DNA of 64,000 nt from an uncultured Tateyamaria sp. Lineage in GTDB: Bacteria; Pseudomonadota; Alphaproteobacteria; Rhodobacterales; Rhodobacteraceae. The position numbers were made by a program, and so were the translations under genes. Location of the stretch: the NCBI RefSeq assembly GCF_947496075.1, contig NZ_CANMBJ010000002.1:744001-808000 (forward strand), given 5' to 3'. This document shows positions 25,149-32,439 of this stretch, one piece after another. How positions within the stretch are numbered: the first letter of the stretch is position 1; each line of letters begins with the position of its first letter. The notes beneath the pieces were generated by a model. The model was not told where the DNA came from, did no database searches, and was given only the letters and a program-made list of their open reading frames with translations.

Positions 25149-25258
25149 AAACTGCGCGTTTTTCGCTGGAAACTGCACATTTTGATCCCTCTAAAACCCG
25201 GTGTTTTGGTGGCGTTTTTGCCAAACTGCACATTTTGGGGCCGAAACTGCGTGTTTTG
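25149..25258. repeat. Array of AAACTGC-N3-TTTT(G/T) repeats
   Basis: Four copies start at 25149 (GCG), 25170 (ACA), 25223 (ACA) and 25244 (GTG); the three-base core is in brackets. Copies 1-2 and 3-4 are each 21 bases apart (about two helical turns); a degenerate AAAACCCGGTGTTTTGG lies between the pairs. The array sits between two convergent 3' ends (uvrD and the ECF sigma gene), so it is not a simple promoter operator. Confidence 0.75.
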
Positions 25259-25302
25259 CTTGGCCGGACCGCGTTAACGATCCGGTCATTCTTGCACGTT
25301 GT

Positions 25303-26256
25303 TTACGTTTGCGCGGAGGGCTTAACTATTTTGAAAGCCTTGCCGTCGGGCGGCTCTGTTTGCTGGCGCAAAGGCGCCCGCCCGCCGACCCGGTTCGCGA
25401 TCATGTGTGGCAGCTTGTCCGGGTTGCGCATTGTGTACATCCAGCAGATCTGGCCCTGGCTGTTCAATGCCACAGTGAACAGTGTTTCAGCCCGACCGTT
25501 TTCGGTCATCAGCAGCGCGGGGTGGCCATTTGCGGTGACCGGTGTAGGCGCGAGGACACCGGCATGTTTCAGCGTGACCGCGTGCGAGACCAGAACAATA
25601 TCATCCGGGCCGATGAGCGGGCGGCGGGCCGCGCGGGCCTTGGCCCCGCCATCCGAGATCGCGATGGCGTCTTCGGCCAGATATGATTTGGCGGCGTCGA
25701 GATCATTGCTGACGATGGCGGCGAGAAAGCCGCTGATCTGCGCGGCCCGCTTGCCCGCCGGTTGTGTCAGGTCCGGGGAGGATTGTGCGACGCGACGGTG
25801 GGCGCGGCTGACCAGTTGGCGACAGGCGGCTTCGGATTTGCCCAACGTCTGTGCGATGTCGTCATAGGATGCATCGAACGCCTCGCGCAGGACAAATGCG
25901 GCGCGTTCGCTGGTGGGCAGCGTGTCCATCATCCAGAGCAGCGCCAGTTCACAGTCCTGCGCTTGGGCAAAGCTGTCTTCGGGCGTGTTTTCATCCACGA
26001 TCAGGGGTTCGGGCAACCATGGCCCCACATAGGATTCGCGCCGGGTCTTGGCCCGCCGGAGGCTGTCGATGGCAACCCGTGTTGCAGCGGTGCGCAGCCA
26101 TGCGGCGGGCGTCCGAATGGCTGTATGATCCGCCGCCGCCCATTTGAACCACGTGTCCTGAACCGCGTCTTCGGCGGCGGCACGTTCGCCGAGCATGCGG
26201 TAGCACAGGGCCGTGAGCATCGGCCGCTGTGCTTCGAATTGGTCGGTCCACGTCAT
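25303..26256 (-). CDS. ECF41-type RNA polymerase sigma factor
   Basis: Protein of 317 residues; ATG 26256 overlaps the upstream gene stop by four bases. Sigma region 2 (RPMLTALCYRMLGERAAAEDAVQDTWFKWAAA) and region 4 (LPTSERAAFVLREAFDASYDDIAQTLGKSEAACRQLVSRAHRRV) are followed by a SnoaL-like C-terminal domain. That extension carries DGGAK (residues 202-206; family form DGGGK) and NPDKL (278-282), the two motifs that define ECF41. In this group the fused domain controls activity instead of an anti-sigma factor. Third gene of an operon with a peroxidase-fold protein and a membrane protein. Confidence 0.92.
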   Translation of the reverse strand: MTWTDQFEAQRPMLTALCYRMLGERAAAEDAVQDTWFKWAAADHTAIRTPAAWLRTAATRVAIDSLRRAKTRRESYVGPWLPEPLIVDENTPEDSFAQAQDCELALLWMMDTLPTSERAAFVLREAFDASYDDIAQTLGKSEAACRQLVSRAHRRVAQSSPDLTQPAGKRAAQISGFLAAIVSNDLDAAKSYLAEDAIAISDGGAKARAARRPLIGPDDIVLVSHAVTLKHAGVLAPTPVTANGHPALLMTENGRAETLFTVALNSQGQICWMYTMRNPDKLPHMIANRVGGRAPLRQQTEPPDGKAFKIVKPSAQT

Positions 26257-26801
26257 GCAGCAACCGGGTGGGTGAGCGTGATGGACGTGCCGTTCACATC
26301 CAGCCGTTGGCACAGTTTGCCGTGACCCATGCCGCGCTTGAGTACGGGGTAGGCGCGGGTGAACGCAGCGGCAAAGGACGCTGCAACAACGGCGCGCGGG
26401 CCATGCGTCGTTTCGATCCGGGCGCGCAGCGCGTCAAGGGTTTCGTCGCCCCGGATCGCGGCCCAGGCAAACTGGTAGCCGAGGCCGAAGTCACCTGCCG
26501 CATCGGGCGCGCCGTTCAGGCTTGCCTGGATGTCTGCCGCACGTGCGCCATGGGCCAGGGCCATATCGACGGTTAGTTGCGCGCAGGGTCCACAATCGCC
26601 CTCGACAGCGGAGCCGACCATGGCCCCCATCCGAACATGATGTGCGGATTTGGGGCCAGCATAGGCGCTGACCTTTTGAAACAGGGTCAGGCGCAGACCT
26701 GCGCGCGGGTCGGTGTCGATCAAGTCGTGCATGTACTGTGTATTGTAGTTGAACTGCTTGCCAAAGCGGCGGGCGCCGGAATGAAGAAATGCGCGGATCA
26801 T
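26253..26801 (-). CDS. Carboxymuconolactone decarboxylase/AhpD-fold protein, ECF41 partner
   Basis: Protein of 182 residues from ATG 26801. The central EGDCGPCAQLTVDMALAHGA has Cys70-x-x-Cys73, the redox pair of AhpD-like proteins, in an all-alpha fold. ECF41 sigma genes are characteristically next to a carboxymuconolactone-decarboxylase-like gene (the COE group), which is also their main regulatory target; this gene fits exactly. It overlaps both neighbours by four bases. Likely a thiol-dependent peroxidase or reductase; the physiological substrate is not known for the group. Confidence 0.85.
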   Translation of the reverse strand: MIRAFLHSGARRFGKQFNYNTQYMHDLIDTDPRAGLRLTLFQKVSAYAGPKSAHHVRMGAMVGSAVEGDCGPCAQLTVDMALAHGARAADIQASLNGAPDAAGDFGLGYQFAWAAIRGDETLDALRARIETTHGPRAVVAASFAAAFTRAYPVLKRGMGHGKLCQRLDVNGTSITLTHPVAA

Positions 26802-27181
26802 GAGGTTTGCTCCTTGGGTTGCATTGAGAAAGCGATTGCAAGGCTTGTCCAGACCGGAAGCTGGATGCCCAACAGGTTGACGAGGGTGATCATGTCAAAG
26901 GCAAAGTCGCGGTTGGCCCATATCGCGAGGTGATAGAGGGCGTGCAGCGCGGGCCAGCCCAGCCCGACAATCAGGACATCGCGTGACCGTGTGCGTGCGG
27001 CGTGCAAGATGGCGAGCCCACTGACGCCAAACACCAATGCAATGTCGCGGATGAAATGAAGGTTGAACGGACCCATGGCTGCAACACCCGGAGTGTTGGC
27101 GTACCAGAACTGCGGCTGCGTCCACATCAGGACGCCCGAGGCCAAATAATAGATCCCTGCGATCCAGAGAACACGCACCAT
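26798..27181 (-). CDS. Four-helix membrane protein, first gene of the ECF41 operon
   Basis: Protein of 127 residues from ATG 27181, with hydrophobic helices near residues 3-20, 44-62, 70-88 and 97-117 separated by short charged loops. No family is recognised with certainty; it resembles small DoxX-like or DUF-type inner-membrane proteins. Its stop overlaps the AhpD-fold gene by four bases and an ECF41-type promoter lies 32 bases upstream, so it is the first product of the autoregulated operon. Confidence 0.75.
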   Translation of the reverse strand: MVRVLWIAGIYYLASGVLMWTQPQFWYANTPGVAAMGPFNLHFIRDIALVFGVSGLAILHAARTRSRDVLIVGLGWPALHALYHLAIWANRDFAFDMITLVNLLGIQLPVWTSLAIAFSMQPKEQTS

Positions 27182-27212
27182 GCGACTGTATCCTTGCCGT
27201 TGTCATGATGAT

Positions 27213-27239
27213 GACGTGGCAGGTCGGGTGTGTGTGACA
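27213..27239 (-). promoter_or_regulatory. ECF41 promoter
   Basis: On the minus strand TGTCACA (27239-27233), exactly 16 bases, then CGTC (27216-27213) match the published ECF41 consensus TGTCACA-N16-CGTC in every position. It lies 32 bases before the first gene of the operon that encodes the ECF41 factor itself, predicting autoregulation. Confidence 0.88.
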
Positions 27240-27275
27240 TCTCCGAACGAGTTTCTTGAATGTGGAAACAAAAAA

Positions 27276-27307
27276 GCGGCGGTCCCCAGGGAGGAGGGGG
27301 CCGCCGC
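27276..27307 (-). ncRNA. CcsR-type hairpin 6 and array terminator
   Basis: Stem GCGGCGG/CCGCCGC with CCTCCTCCCT in the loop on the minus strand. It is followed by six T residues (complement of 27270-27275), so it also acts as the intrinsic terminator of the array. Confidence 0.82.
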
Positions 27308-27321
27308 CTTCGTCATGCCAT

Positions 27322-27345
27322 CCGGTCAGGGAGGAGGAGGACCGG
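27322..27345 (-). ncRNA. CcsR-type hairpin 5
   Basis: Six-base stem CCGGTC/GACCGG encloses CTCCTCCTCCCT on the minus strand, the conserved anti-Shine-Dalgarno-like loop. Confidence 0.8.
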
Positions 27346-27390
27346 TTTGACAATCTCTGCACCGTTTTTGGTGCGGTATTCGTGCGACGA

Positions 27391-27410
27391 CATTCGGGAG
27401 GAGGTGAATG
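27391..27410 (-). ncRNA. CcsR-type hairpin 4
   Basis: Stem CATTC/GAATG with CCTCCTCCC in the loop (minus strand). This copy lacks the A that precedes GGGAGGAGG in the others and is the shortest. Confidence 0.75.
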
Positions 27411-27432
27411 CCGCCGCTCTTGCAACATCGCG

Positions 27433-27456
27433 TCGGTCAGGGAGGAGGAAGACCGA
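27433..27456 (-). ncRNA. CcsR-type hairpin 3
   Basis: Stem TCGGTC/GACCGA encloses the CCTCCTCCCT loop on the minus strand. Confidence 0.8.
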
Positions 27457-27483
27457 AAGTGCGATGTATTGCGGTGTTAAAGT

Positions 27484-27517
27484 GCGGCGACGCCAGGGAG
27501 GAGGAAGGCGCCGCCGC
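27484..27517 (-). ncRNA. CcsR-type hairpin 2
   Basis: Interrupted stem GCGGCG-CGCC with GGCG-CGCCGC encloses the CCTCCTCCCT loop on the minus strand. Confidence 0.8.
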
Positions 27518-27523
27518 CAATTT

Positions 27524-27555
27524 CAGATGCCCCAGGGAGGAGGAGGGGCGATCTG
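27524..27555 (-). ncRNA. CcsR-type hairpin 1 (nearest the DUF1127 gene)
   Basis: Stem CAGAT-GCCCC with GGGGC-ATCTG encloses the CCTCCTCCCT loop on the minus strand; it begins 18 bases after the DUF1127 stop. Confidence 0.82.
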
Positions 27556-27572
27556 ATCCGTGTATTCCTTGT

Positions 27573-27803
27573 TTAGGCTGCGAGGTCGTTCGCAGATTCC
27601 CAAGCCACGCGCTTCAGTTCCGACCGGTGCAGGCCCAAATCGGCCAGTTCGCGGTTGGACAGTGCGTTCAGCTCGGTGAACGTGGTGCGGAAGATGCGCT
27701 GTTTAGCGCGACGCTCTGCAGCAGCTTCAAACACGCGGGCAACCGTGCCGAGGGTACGTTCGACCAGGTCGCTGCGACGTGCTACATCATTGTAATAGGC
27801 CAT
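27573..27803 (-). CDS. DUF1127 protein (CcaF1-like), leader gene of the CcsR array
   Basis: Protein of 76 residues; ATG 27803 is chosen because MAYYNDVARR begins the conserved part, while the upstream extension is unlike the family. The C-terminal TELNALSNRELADLGLHRSELKRVAWESA is the DUF1127 (YjiS) motif, an Arg-rich small domain that in related proteins binds RNA. In Rhodobacter sphaeroides the homologous gene (ccaF1) is co-transcribed with and lies directly before the CcsR small RNAs, which is the arrangement seen here. Stress-regulated expression is therefore likely, though no sigma-32-type promoter could be confirmed by eye. Confidence 0.9.
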   Translation of the reverse strand: MAYYNDVARRSDLVERTLGTVARVFEAAAERRAKQRIFRTTFTELNALSNRELADLGLHRSELKRVAWESANDLAA

Positions 27804-28026
27804 GTTCTTTGCCTCATGCTCGTTTCGTTGACCTGAATATAAGCCAATGCTGCGGGTGCACAATACACACCAATTCAATGCTGCTATGCAGCAATTGCAT
27901 GGGGTTGAGGTCCAAAGCCTAGGCAATGTGCACAAGGATGCGGCGTTTGCTTCGGGGCGGTTTGCAAGCTCTTGTAAGACGCGAAATTTATGCCATTTCT
28001 TTCACCATAAAGCGGGGAAATCGAGC

Positions 28027-29100
28027 ATGGCTGTCACGAAGCAAATTGTTATGGACGCGCTGACGCGCGTGGGAATGCCGGACGGTGGTGATCTGATCAG
28101 CCGAGATTTGATTCGCGCGGTGCAGTTGCAGGGCAATGCCGTGCAGTTTGTGATCGAGGCACCCACCCCGGAGCTGGCGGCGCAAATGGAACCGGTGCGT
28201 GCCGCCGCCGAGGCGGCGGTGCGGTCGTTGGAGGCCGTGGGTGATGTGCGCGTTGCATTGACGGCACATGGACCTGCGAAAAAGCCTGCGGCCCCGCCCA
28301 GCCTGAAAATCGGGGGACATCCAAAGCCACAGGACGGACCCACCAAGCCCACAGGTGTCAAACGCATCCTTGCCATCGGATCCGGCAAGGGCGGTGTCGG
28401 TAAATCCACCGTGTCGTCGAACCTGGCCGTGGCGCTTGCCAAGCAGGGACGCAAGGTCGGGCTGCTGGATGCAGATATATATGGTCCGTCTCAGCCCCGG
28501 ATGATGGGGGTAAACAAGCGGCCGGCGTCGCCCGATGGCAAGACCATCATTCCATTGCATGCCCATGGCGTAACGCTGATGTCCATCGGGTTCATGATGG
28601 AAGAAGGCAAGGCCGTGGTTTGGCGTGGCCCCATGCTGATGGGCGCGCTGCAGCAGATGCTGGGGCAGGTGGAATGGGGCGAGTTGGACATTTTGCTTGT
28701 CGACCTGCCGCCGGGCACCGGCGACGTACAGCTGACGTTGTGCACCAAGTCCGAACTGTCCGGGGCCATTGTTGTCAGCACGCCGCAGGATGTCGCGTTG
28801 ATTGATGCGCGCAAGGCGCTGGACATGTTCGCCACGCTCAAGACGCCTGTTCTGGGGCTGATCGAGAACATGTCGATGTTTGTGTGTCCGGACTGCGGAT
28901 CAGAGCATCAGATTTTCGGCCAAGGTGGTGTGACCGCCGAGGCAGAAAAGATGGGCGTTCCGCTTTTGGGCGCATTGCCCATTGATCTTGAGACACGTCT
29001 GGCCGGGGACGGGGGCACGCCCGTGGCCGTGGGGGATGGGCCGATGGCCCAAGCCTACGCCCGTATTGCAGAAGGGTTGATCAAGGGTGGGATGGCCTGA
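28027..29100 (+). CDS. apbC: Mrp/ApbC family iron-sulfur cluster carrier ATPase
   Basis: Protein of 357 residues from ATG 28027. An N-terminal DUF59 (MIP18) domain (about 1-85) is joined by a Pro/Lys-rich linker to a deviant Walker ATPase domain: [47 protein letters not shown]. The CPDC motif near the C-terminus ([12 protein letters not shown]) holds the bridging [4Fe-4S] cluster in the dimer. It transfers iron-sulfur clusters to apo-proteins. Divergent from the DUF1127 gene and convergent with a membrane-protein gene. Confidence 0.92.
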   Translation: MAVTKQIVMDALTRVGMPDGGDLISRDLIRAVQLQGNAVQFVIEAPTPELAAQMEPVRAAAEAAVRSLEAVGDVRVALTAHGPAKKPAAPPSLKIGGHPKPQDGPTKPTGVKRILAIGSGKGGVGKSTVSSNLAVALAKQGRKVGLLDADIYGPSQPRMMGVNKRPASPDGKTIIPLHAHGVTLMSIGFMMEEGKAVVWRGPMLMGALQQMLGQVEWGELDILLVDLPPGTGDVQLTLCTKSELSGAIVVSTPQDVALIDARKALDMFATLKTPVLGLIENMSMFVCPDCGSEHQIFGQGGVTAEAEKMGVPLLGALPIDLETRLAGDGGTPVAVGDGPMAQAYARIAEGLIKGGMA

Positions 29101-29110
29101 GCCGGGTGGC

Positions 29111-29875
29111 TCAGACCTCGCGCCCTTCGACGGCAATGCCATATAGAGTTGTCAGGATGCTTGCGCTGACCAGCGCGAACAGAACCGAGGTGATCACGCT
29201 GACCACACCAAGTATGTAAGGCGCAGGCAAGGCGCTGATCACGAGGTTCAGGACAAAGTCCACGACGCCCAGAATGATGGTCAGCCCGATGATTGCACCC
29301 GACAGTGGGCGGGATGTGGCCCAGCTTTCAGTCAGCTTCATGTCTTTGCCGATCGTGCAGGCCGGCAGGATCAGGCTGAGCCGCAACAACACCCAGCCGA
29401 GAATGGCAAACAGTGGGATCGCAACCAGATTTGTCAGAACATCGTTGCCCGCGGATGCAATGATGCCCAAAGGCACAAAGAGCGGGATGGCAGCGATGCC
29501 GACGATGATGCCCAACAGAAGGCTGCGCCCGAAATAGCCCAGCACGATACCCGCGCCCGGCGTGAAGCCACCGTCGCGCTGCCCCTCGGGCAGAAGCACA
29601 TAGCGGTGCCAGGCGGCGACCATCATGATGTAGCCAACAGCCATAACAAGGATTGCCACAACTGCGGCGCCTGCGTTGCCAAATGCGTCAGGGTTGAACG
29701 CGTCTGTTTCGGTCGCAAGCATCATCGAGCCGAACATGTTTGGTGCCAGGGTCAGGAACAGGACAACCGACAGCGCGACAAGGCTGACGCCCACATAGGT
29801 GGCACGCAGCGTGGCGCCGAGATCATGGAAGACCATTGTGAAGGCGTGTGTGAAGATGCGAACGGCGTTGGACAT
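29111..29875 (-). CDS. Polytopic membrane protein of unknown function
   Basis: Protein of 254 residues. ATG 29875 follows AGGAG by six bases, so the in-frame start at 29932 is not used. Six or so hydrophobic helices are visible (for example ATYVGVSLVALSVVLFLTL, AAVVAILVMAVGYIMMVAAW, SLLLGIIVGIAAIPLFVPLGIIASA, SVITSVLFALVSASILTTLYG). No cofactor or catalytic motif is seen and the family is not recognised; it resembles uncharacterised alphaproteobacterial integral membrane proteins. Convergent with apbC (10 bases between stops). A sequence resembling an FNR box lies 132 bases upstream. Confidence 0.8.
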   Translation of the reverse strand: MSNAVRIFTHAFTMVFHDLGATLRATYVGVSLVALSVVLFLTLAPNMFGSMMLATETDAFNPDAFGNAGAAVVAILVMAVGYIMMVAAWHRYVLLPEGQRDGGFTPGAGIVLGYFGRSLLLGIIVGIAAIPLFVPLGIIASAGNDVLTNLVAIPLFAILGWVLLRLSLILPACTIGKDMKLTESWATSRPLSGAIIGLTIILGVVDFVLNLVISALPAPYILGVVSVITSVLFALVSASILTTLYGIAVEGREV

Positions 29876-30258
29876 GTCTGCTCCTGTGTCGGATACCCGC
29901 TGCGTGTTGCCGTGTTGCGCGAGGGTGCGCAAGGGATTTCATGGGTGGCGGGAGAATATGGCGCCACGATCATGGGAATTCATGGTCAAACGGTATCAAA
30001 CTTGATCTGATTCGAATCAATTCTGTGTTTATTGCTTGCATTGCATGAGAACAAAATAAAAACATCCGCAGGTGTTGCGGTTATGGTGAAATTTTTTTGG
30101 GAATTTATGGGTTATGCCGCATCAGGTGGGTGAGGTCTACATGTTGTGCCTGATTTCCAGTGAGCAACATGATAGGCGGTATTTTGATCGGTTTTAGGCT
30201 TAAATATGGGATTTTAGGCGTACATATAGATGCGCAGCTATCCTCAAGGGGCGCAAAA
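29876..30258. other. Gene-free AT-rich intergenic stretch upstream of the dcw cluster
   Basis: No coding frame is convincing. It holds an FNR-like palindrome (30007-30020), a CCGCA/TGCGG hairpin near 30066-30082, and several A/T-runs. It must contain the promoter of the minus-strand membrane gene; its use by the dcw operon is unclear. Confidence 0.5.
30007..30020. promoter_or_regulatory. FNR/FnrL-like box
   Basis: CTGAT-TCGA-ATCAA matches the FNR consensus TTGAT-N4-ATCAA at nine of ten positions. It lies 132 bases upstream of the membrane gene at 29875 and 607 bases before mraZ. Confidence 0.4.
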
Positions 30259-30268
30259 AACCATTGCT

Positions 30269-30283
30269 TCCCATGTTTTCCCA
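30269..30283 (-). promoter_or_regulatory. MraZ boxes (two TGGGA repeats)
   Basis: On the minus strand TGGGA occurs twice with a five-base spacer, the TGGG(A/G)-N5 pattern reported for MraZ operators. Degenerate half-copies flank them in phase at about 30259-30263 and 30289-30293. Autorepression of the dcw operon by its first gene product would follow. Confidence 0.6.
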
Positions 30284-30359
30284 CGTCATACCTAATGACA
30301 TCAGATGAGAACGAGCACGGGGCAACAAACGACCCCAAGCAAAAAACAAAACTCTAGCA

Positions 30360-30600
30360 GGTTTCATACAGGCACCTCGCTTTCATCAGACCAGAGATCC
30401 GGCGCGCGAGCGAGCAGACATCCCCCCAGGTGGCGCGCGCAGCTGGACATCCCGCGAGACGGGACGAGGGCGGCGGGTTGATCAGTGGCAGCAGATCAAC
30501 CCGCCGTTTCCATTTCTCGCCCCCGAAGGGTGGCGGGAAACACAAGCCCCGGCAAGAGGGCGCAGGTGACTGGGGAACGAATTTGAAGCGCTGGGGCGCG
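30360..30600 (+). ncRNA. Structured mraZ leader, candidate UpsM-type small RNA
   Basis: About 240 bases with successive GC-rich hairpins precede mraZ. They include TCCCG/CGGGA near 30450-30464 and a perfect 12-base stem GGCGGGTTGATC/GATCAACCCGCC with a 10-base loop (30472-30505). In Rhodobacter sphaeroides the same position yields UpsM, an abundant RNA made from the dcw 5' leader. Limits given here are approximate; homology rests on position and structure, not on recognised sequence. Confidence 0.5.
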
Positions 30601-30626
30601 GAAACGAAATAGGGACGGGCCAAACA

Positions 30627-31118
30627 GTGGCACGCAGGTTCAGAGGCGAAAGCGACCACAAGGTGGACGCAAAGGGGCGGGTGTCTATCCCGGCCTCGTT
30701 TCGTCGTGTGATCGAAGCCTGCGACCCCGACTGGACTGACGGCCTGCCACCCCGCGTGATCATCGTCTATGGTGGCGCGACCCGCGGTTACCTTGAGGGC
30801 TTCACAATTGAAGCCATGGACGAGGTGGACGCCAAGATTTCCAAATTCCCACGAGGGTCCGCCAAGCGGAAGGCGATGGAGCGGCTGTACAGCGCGCAGG
30901 CCATCGAAACCGTCGTGGATGACACGGGTCGCATCGTGCTGCCCGCCAAGCTGCGCGAGAAAATCGGTCTTGATGGCATGGCGCGCTTTATATCGTCGGG
31001 CGATACGTTCGAGATCTGGCAGCCCGACGCCTATGACGAGAGTATAGCGGCGCTGGACGATGATGGGTTCGATCCGGACCTGGACCCGTCAGCCTACCTT
31101 GACGGGGACATGGACTAG
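30627..31118 (+). CDS. mraZ: Transcriptional regulator MraZ
   Basis: Protein of 163 residues from a GTG (30627) starting [26 protein letters not shown]. It contains two AbrB-like SpoVT half-domains, each with the DxxGR motif (DAKGRVSIP at about 13-21 and [14 protein letters not shown] at about 92-106). MraZ forms ring-shaped oligomers and binds repeats before its own gene; matching repeats are at 30269-30283. It is the first gene of the dcw cluster, two bases before rsmH. Confidence 0.95.
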   Translation: MARRFRGESDHKVDAKGRVSIPASFRRVIEACDPDWTDGLPPRVIIVYGGATRGYLEGFTIEAMDEVDAKISKFPRGSAKRKAMERLYSAQAIETVVDDTGRIVLPAKLREKIGLDGMARFISSGDTFEIWQPDAYDESIAALDDDGFDPDLDPSAYLDGDMD

Positions 31119-31120
31119 GA

Positions 31121-32083
31121 ATGGCTGGGGGGCCACATATTCCGGTTCTGATCGACGCGATCCTGCAGCACTGTGCGCCGATTGAAGGCACGTGGCTTGA
31201 TGGCACATTTGGTGCGGGTGGGTACACGCGCGCTTTGCTGGAGGCCGGGGCTGAGAGGGTTATTGCGGTGGACCGTGACCCCGTGGCTTTCGAGATGGCT
31301 GCTGGCTGGGCGGATGCCTATGGCGACCGTATCACGATGCAACCCGGTGTGTTTTCCAAGCTCGATCAATATGGCGCGGGTTTGGACGGCGTTGTGCTGG
31401 ACCTTGGTGTAAGTTCAATGCAGCTGGATCAGGCTGAGCGCGGCTTTTCCTTCATGAAAGACGGGCCTCTGGACATGCGCATGTCGCAGGATGGGCCATC
31501 CGCTGCGGATATCGTGAACGAAGCCGATGAAGGCGTGCTGGCTGATATTCTGTTTCAGTATGGAGAAGAGCGGGCGAGCCGCCGTATTGCGCGGGCGATC
31601 ATCACGGCGCGTCCAATCACCACGACAATGGCGCTGGTGGGCGTGATCGAGAAATGCCTGCCGCGTCCCAAGCCCGGTCAATCGCATCCTGCCACACGCA
31701 GCTTTCAGGCGCTGCGCATTGCGGTGAACAACGAATATGATGAGCTGTATCAGGGGCTTATGGCCGCAGAGCGGGCATTGAAACCCGGCGGCAAGCTGGC
31801 TGTTGTGACCTTCCATTCGGTCGAGGACCGGATGGTCAAACGTTTCATGACGGCGCGGGGTGGGCGGCAAGCCAACCCCAATCGTTACGCGCCCGAGGTC
31901 GAGGCCGCACCGGCCCAATTCGAATTGAAGACCCGCAAGGCCATCGGGCCCGACAGGGATGAGCTGGACATGAACCCGCGCAGCCGGTCGGCCAAGCTGC
32001 GGGTGGCGGTGCGCACCGATGCGCCCGCCGGAGAGATTGACGCGAAGAGTATTGGTATGCCGCAGGTCAGGGGGGCCATCTGA
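31121..32083 (+). CDS. rsmH: 16S rRNA (cytosine1402-N4)-methyltransferase RsmH
   Basis: Protein of 320 residues. It has the HIPVL and [19 protein letters not shown] AdoMet loop, then [30 protein letters not shown] and the C-terminal [20 protein letters not shown] and [16 protein letters not shown], all family hallmarks. It methylates C1402 of 16S rRNA in the decoding centre. Its stop overlaps the ftsL ATG (TGATG). Confidence 0.96.
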   Translation: MAGGPHIPVLIDAILQHCAPIEGTWLDGTFGAGGYTRALLEAGAERVIAVDRDPVAFEMAAGWADAYGDRITMQPGVFSKLDQYGAGLDGVVLDLGVSSMQLDQAERGFSFMKDGPLDMRMSQDGPSAADIVNEADEGVLADILFQYGEERASRRIARAIITARPITTTMALVGVIEKCLPRPKPGQSHPATRSFQALRIAVNNEYDELYQGLMAAERALKPGGKLAVVTFHSVEDRMVKRFMTARGGRQANPNRYAPEVEAAPAQFELKTRKAIGPDRDELDMNPRSRSAKLRVAVRTDAPAGEIDAKSIGMPQVRGAI

Positions 32084-32439
32084 TGCGCACGGTTTTGTAT
32101 ATTTTGACCACGTTGGCCGTGATTGGCCTGGCTTTCTGGGCCTATCGCGAGAATTACGCGACGCAAGAGGTGCTATCCAAGACGGACAGGTTGCATCGCG
32201 ACATTCGCATGGCGCATTCGCGGCTGGCCGTTCTCAAGGCCGAATGGGCCTATCTGAACCGTCCGGACCGGTTGCGTGATCTGGCCGACATCAACTTTGA
32301 TCGGCTTGGCCTGATGCCCTTCCGCCCTGACCAGTTTGGTCACGTGGATGAGGTTGCGTATCCTGCGCCCCCGCTGCTGGTCATCGACAATGCGGTCGAA
32401 GTGTTCGGTGAATTGCCCGAAGATGGAGAGCAGCCATGA
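32083..32439 (+). CDS. ftsL: Cell division protein FtsL
   Basis: Protein of 118 residues with one N-terminal transmembrane helix (about 3-21) and a following leucine-zipper-like coiled coil (EVLSKTDRLHRDIRMAHSRLAVLKAEWAYLNRPDRL). Sequence conservation in FtsL is low, but the bitopic topology, size and place between rsmH and ftsI are diagnostic. It works with FtsB and FtsQ to activate FtsWI. It overlaps both neighbours (one and four bases). Confidence 0.88.
   Translation: MRTVLYILTTLAVIGLAFWAYRENYATQEVLSKTDRLHRDIRMAHSRLAVLKAEWAYLNRPDRLRDLADINFDRLGLMPFRPDQFGHVDEVAYPAPPLLVIDNAVEVFGELPEDGEQP

Noticed and set aside
27276-27555. Possible CRISPR-like repeat array (six GGGAGGAGG repeats)
   Set aside because: Repeats are only 9-11 bases, spacing is irregular, each is inside its own inverted repeat, and no cas gene is near. 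The DUF1127 gene and terminator fit a CcsR/cuckoo RNA array.
30360-30600. RNase P RNA (rnpB) or 6S RNA upstream of mraZ
   Set aside because: The hairpin-rich leader lacks the conserved rnpB core sequences and the long single-stem bubble structure of 6S RNA.
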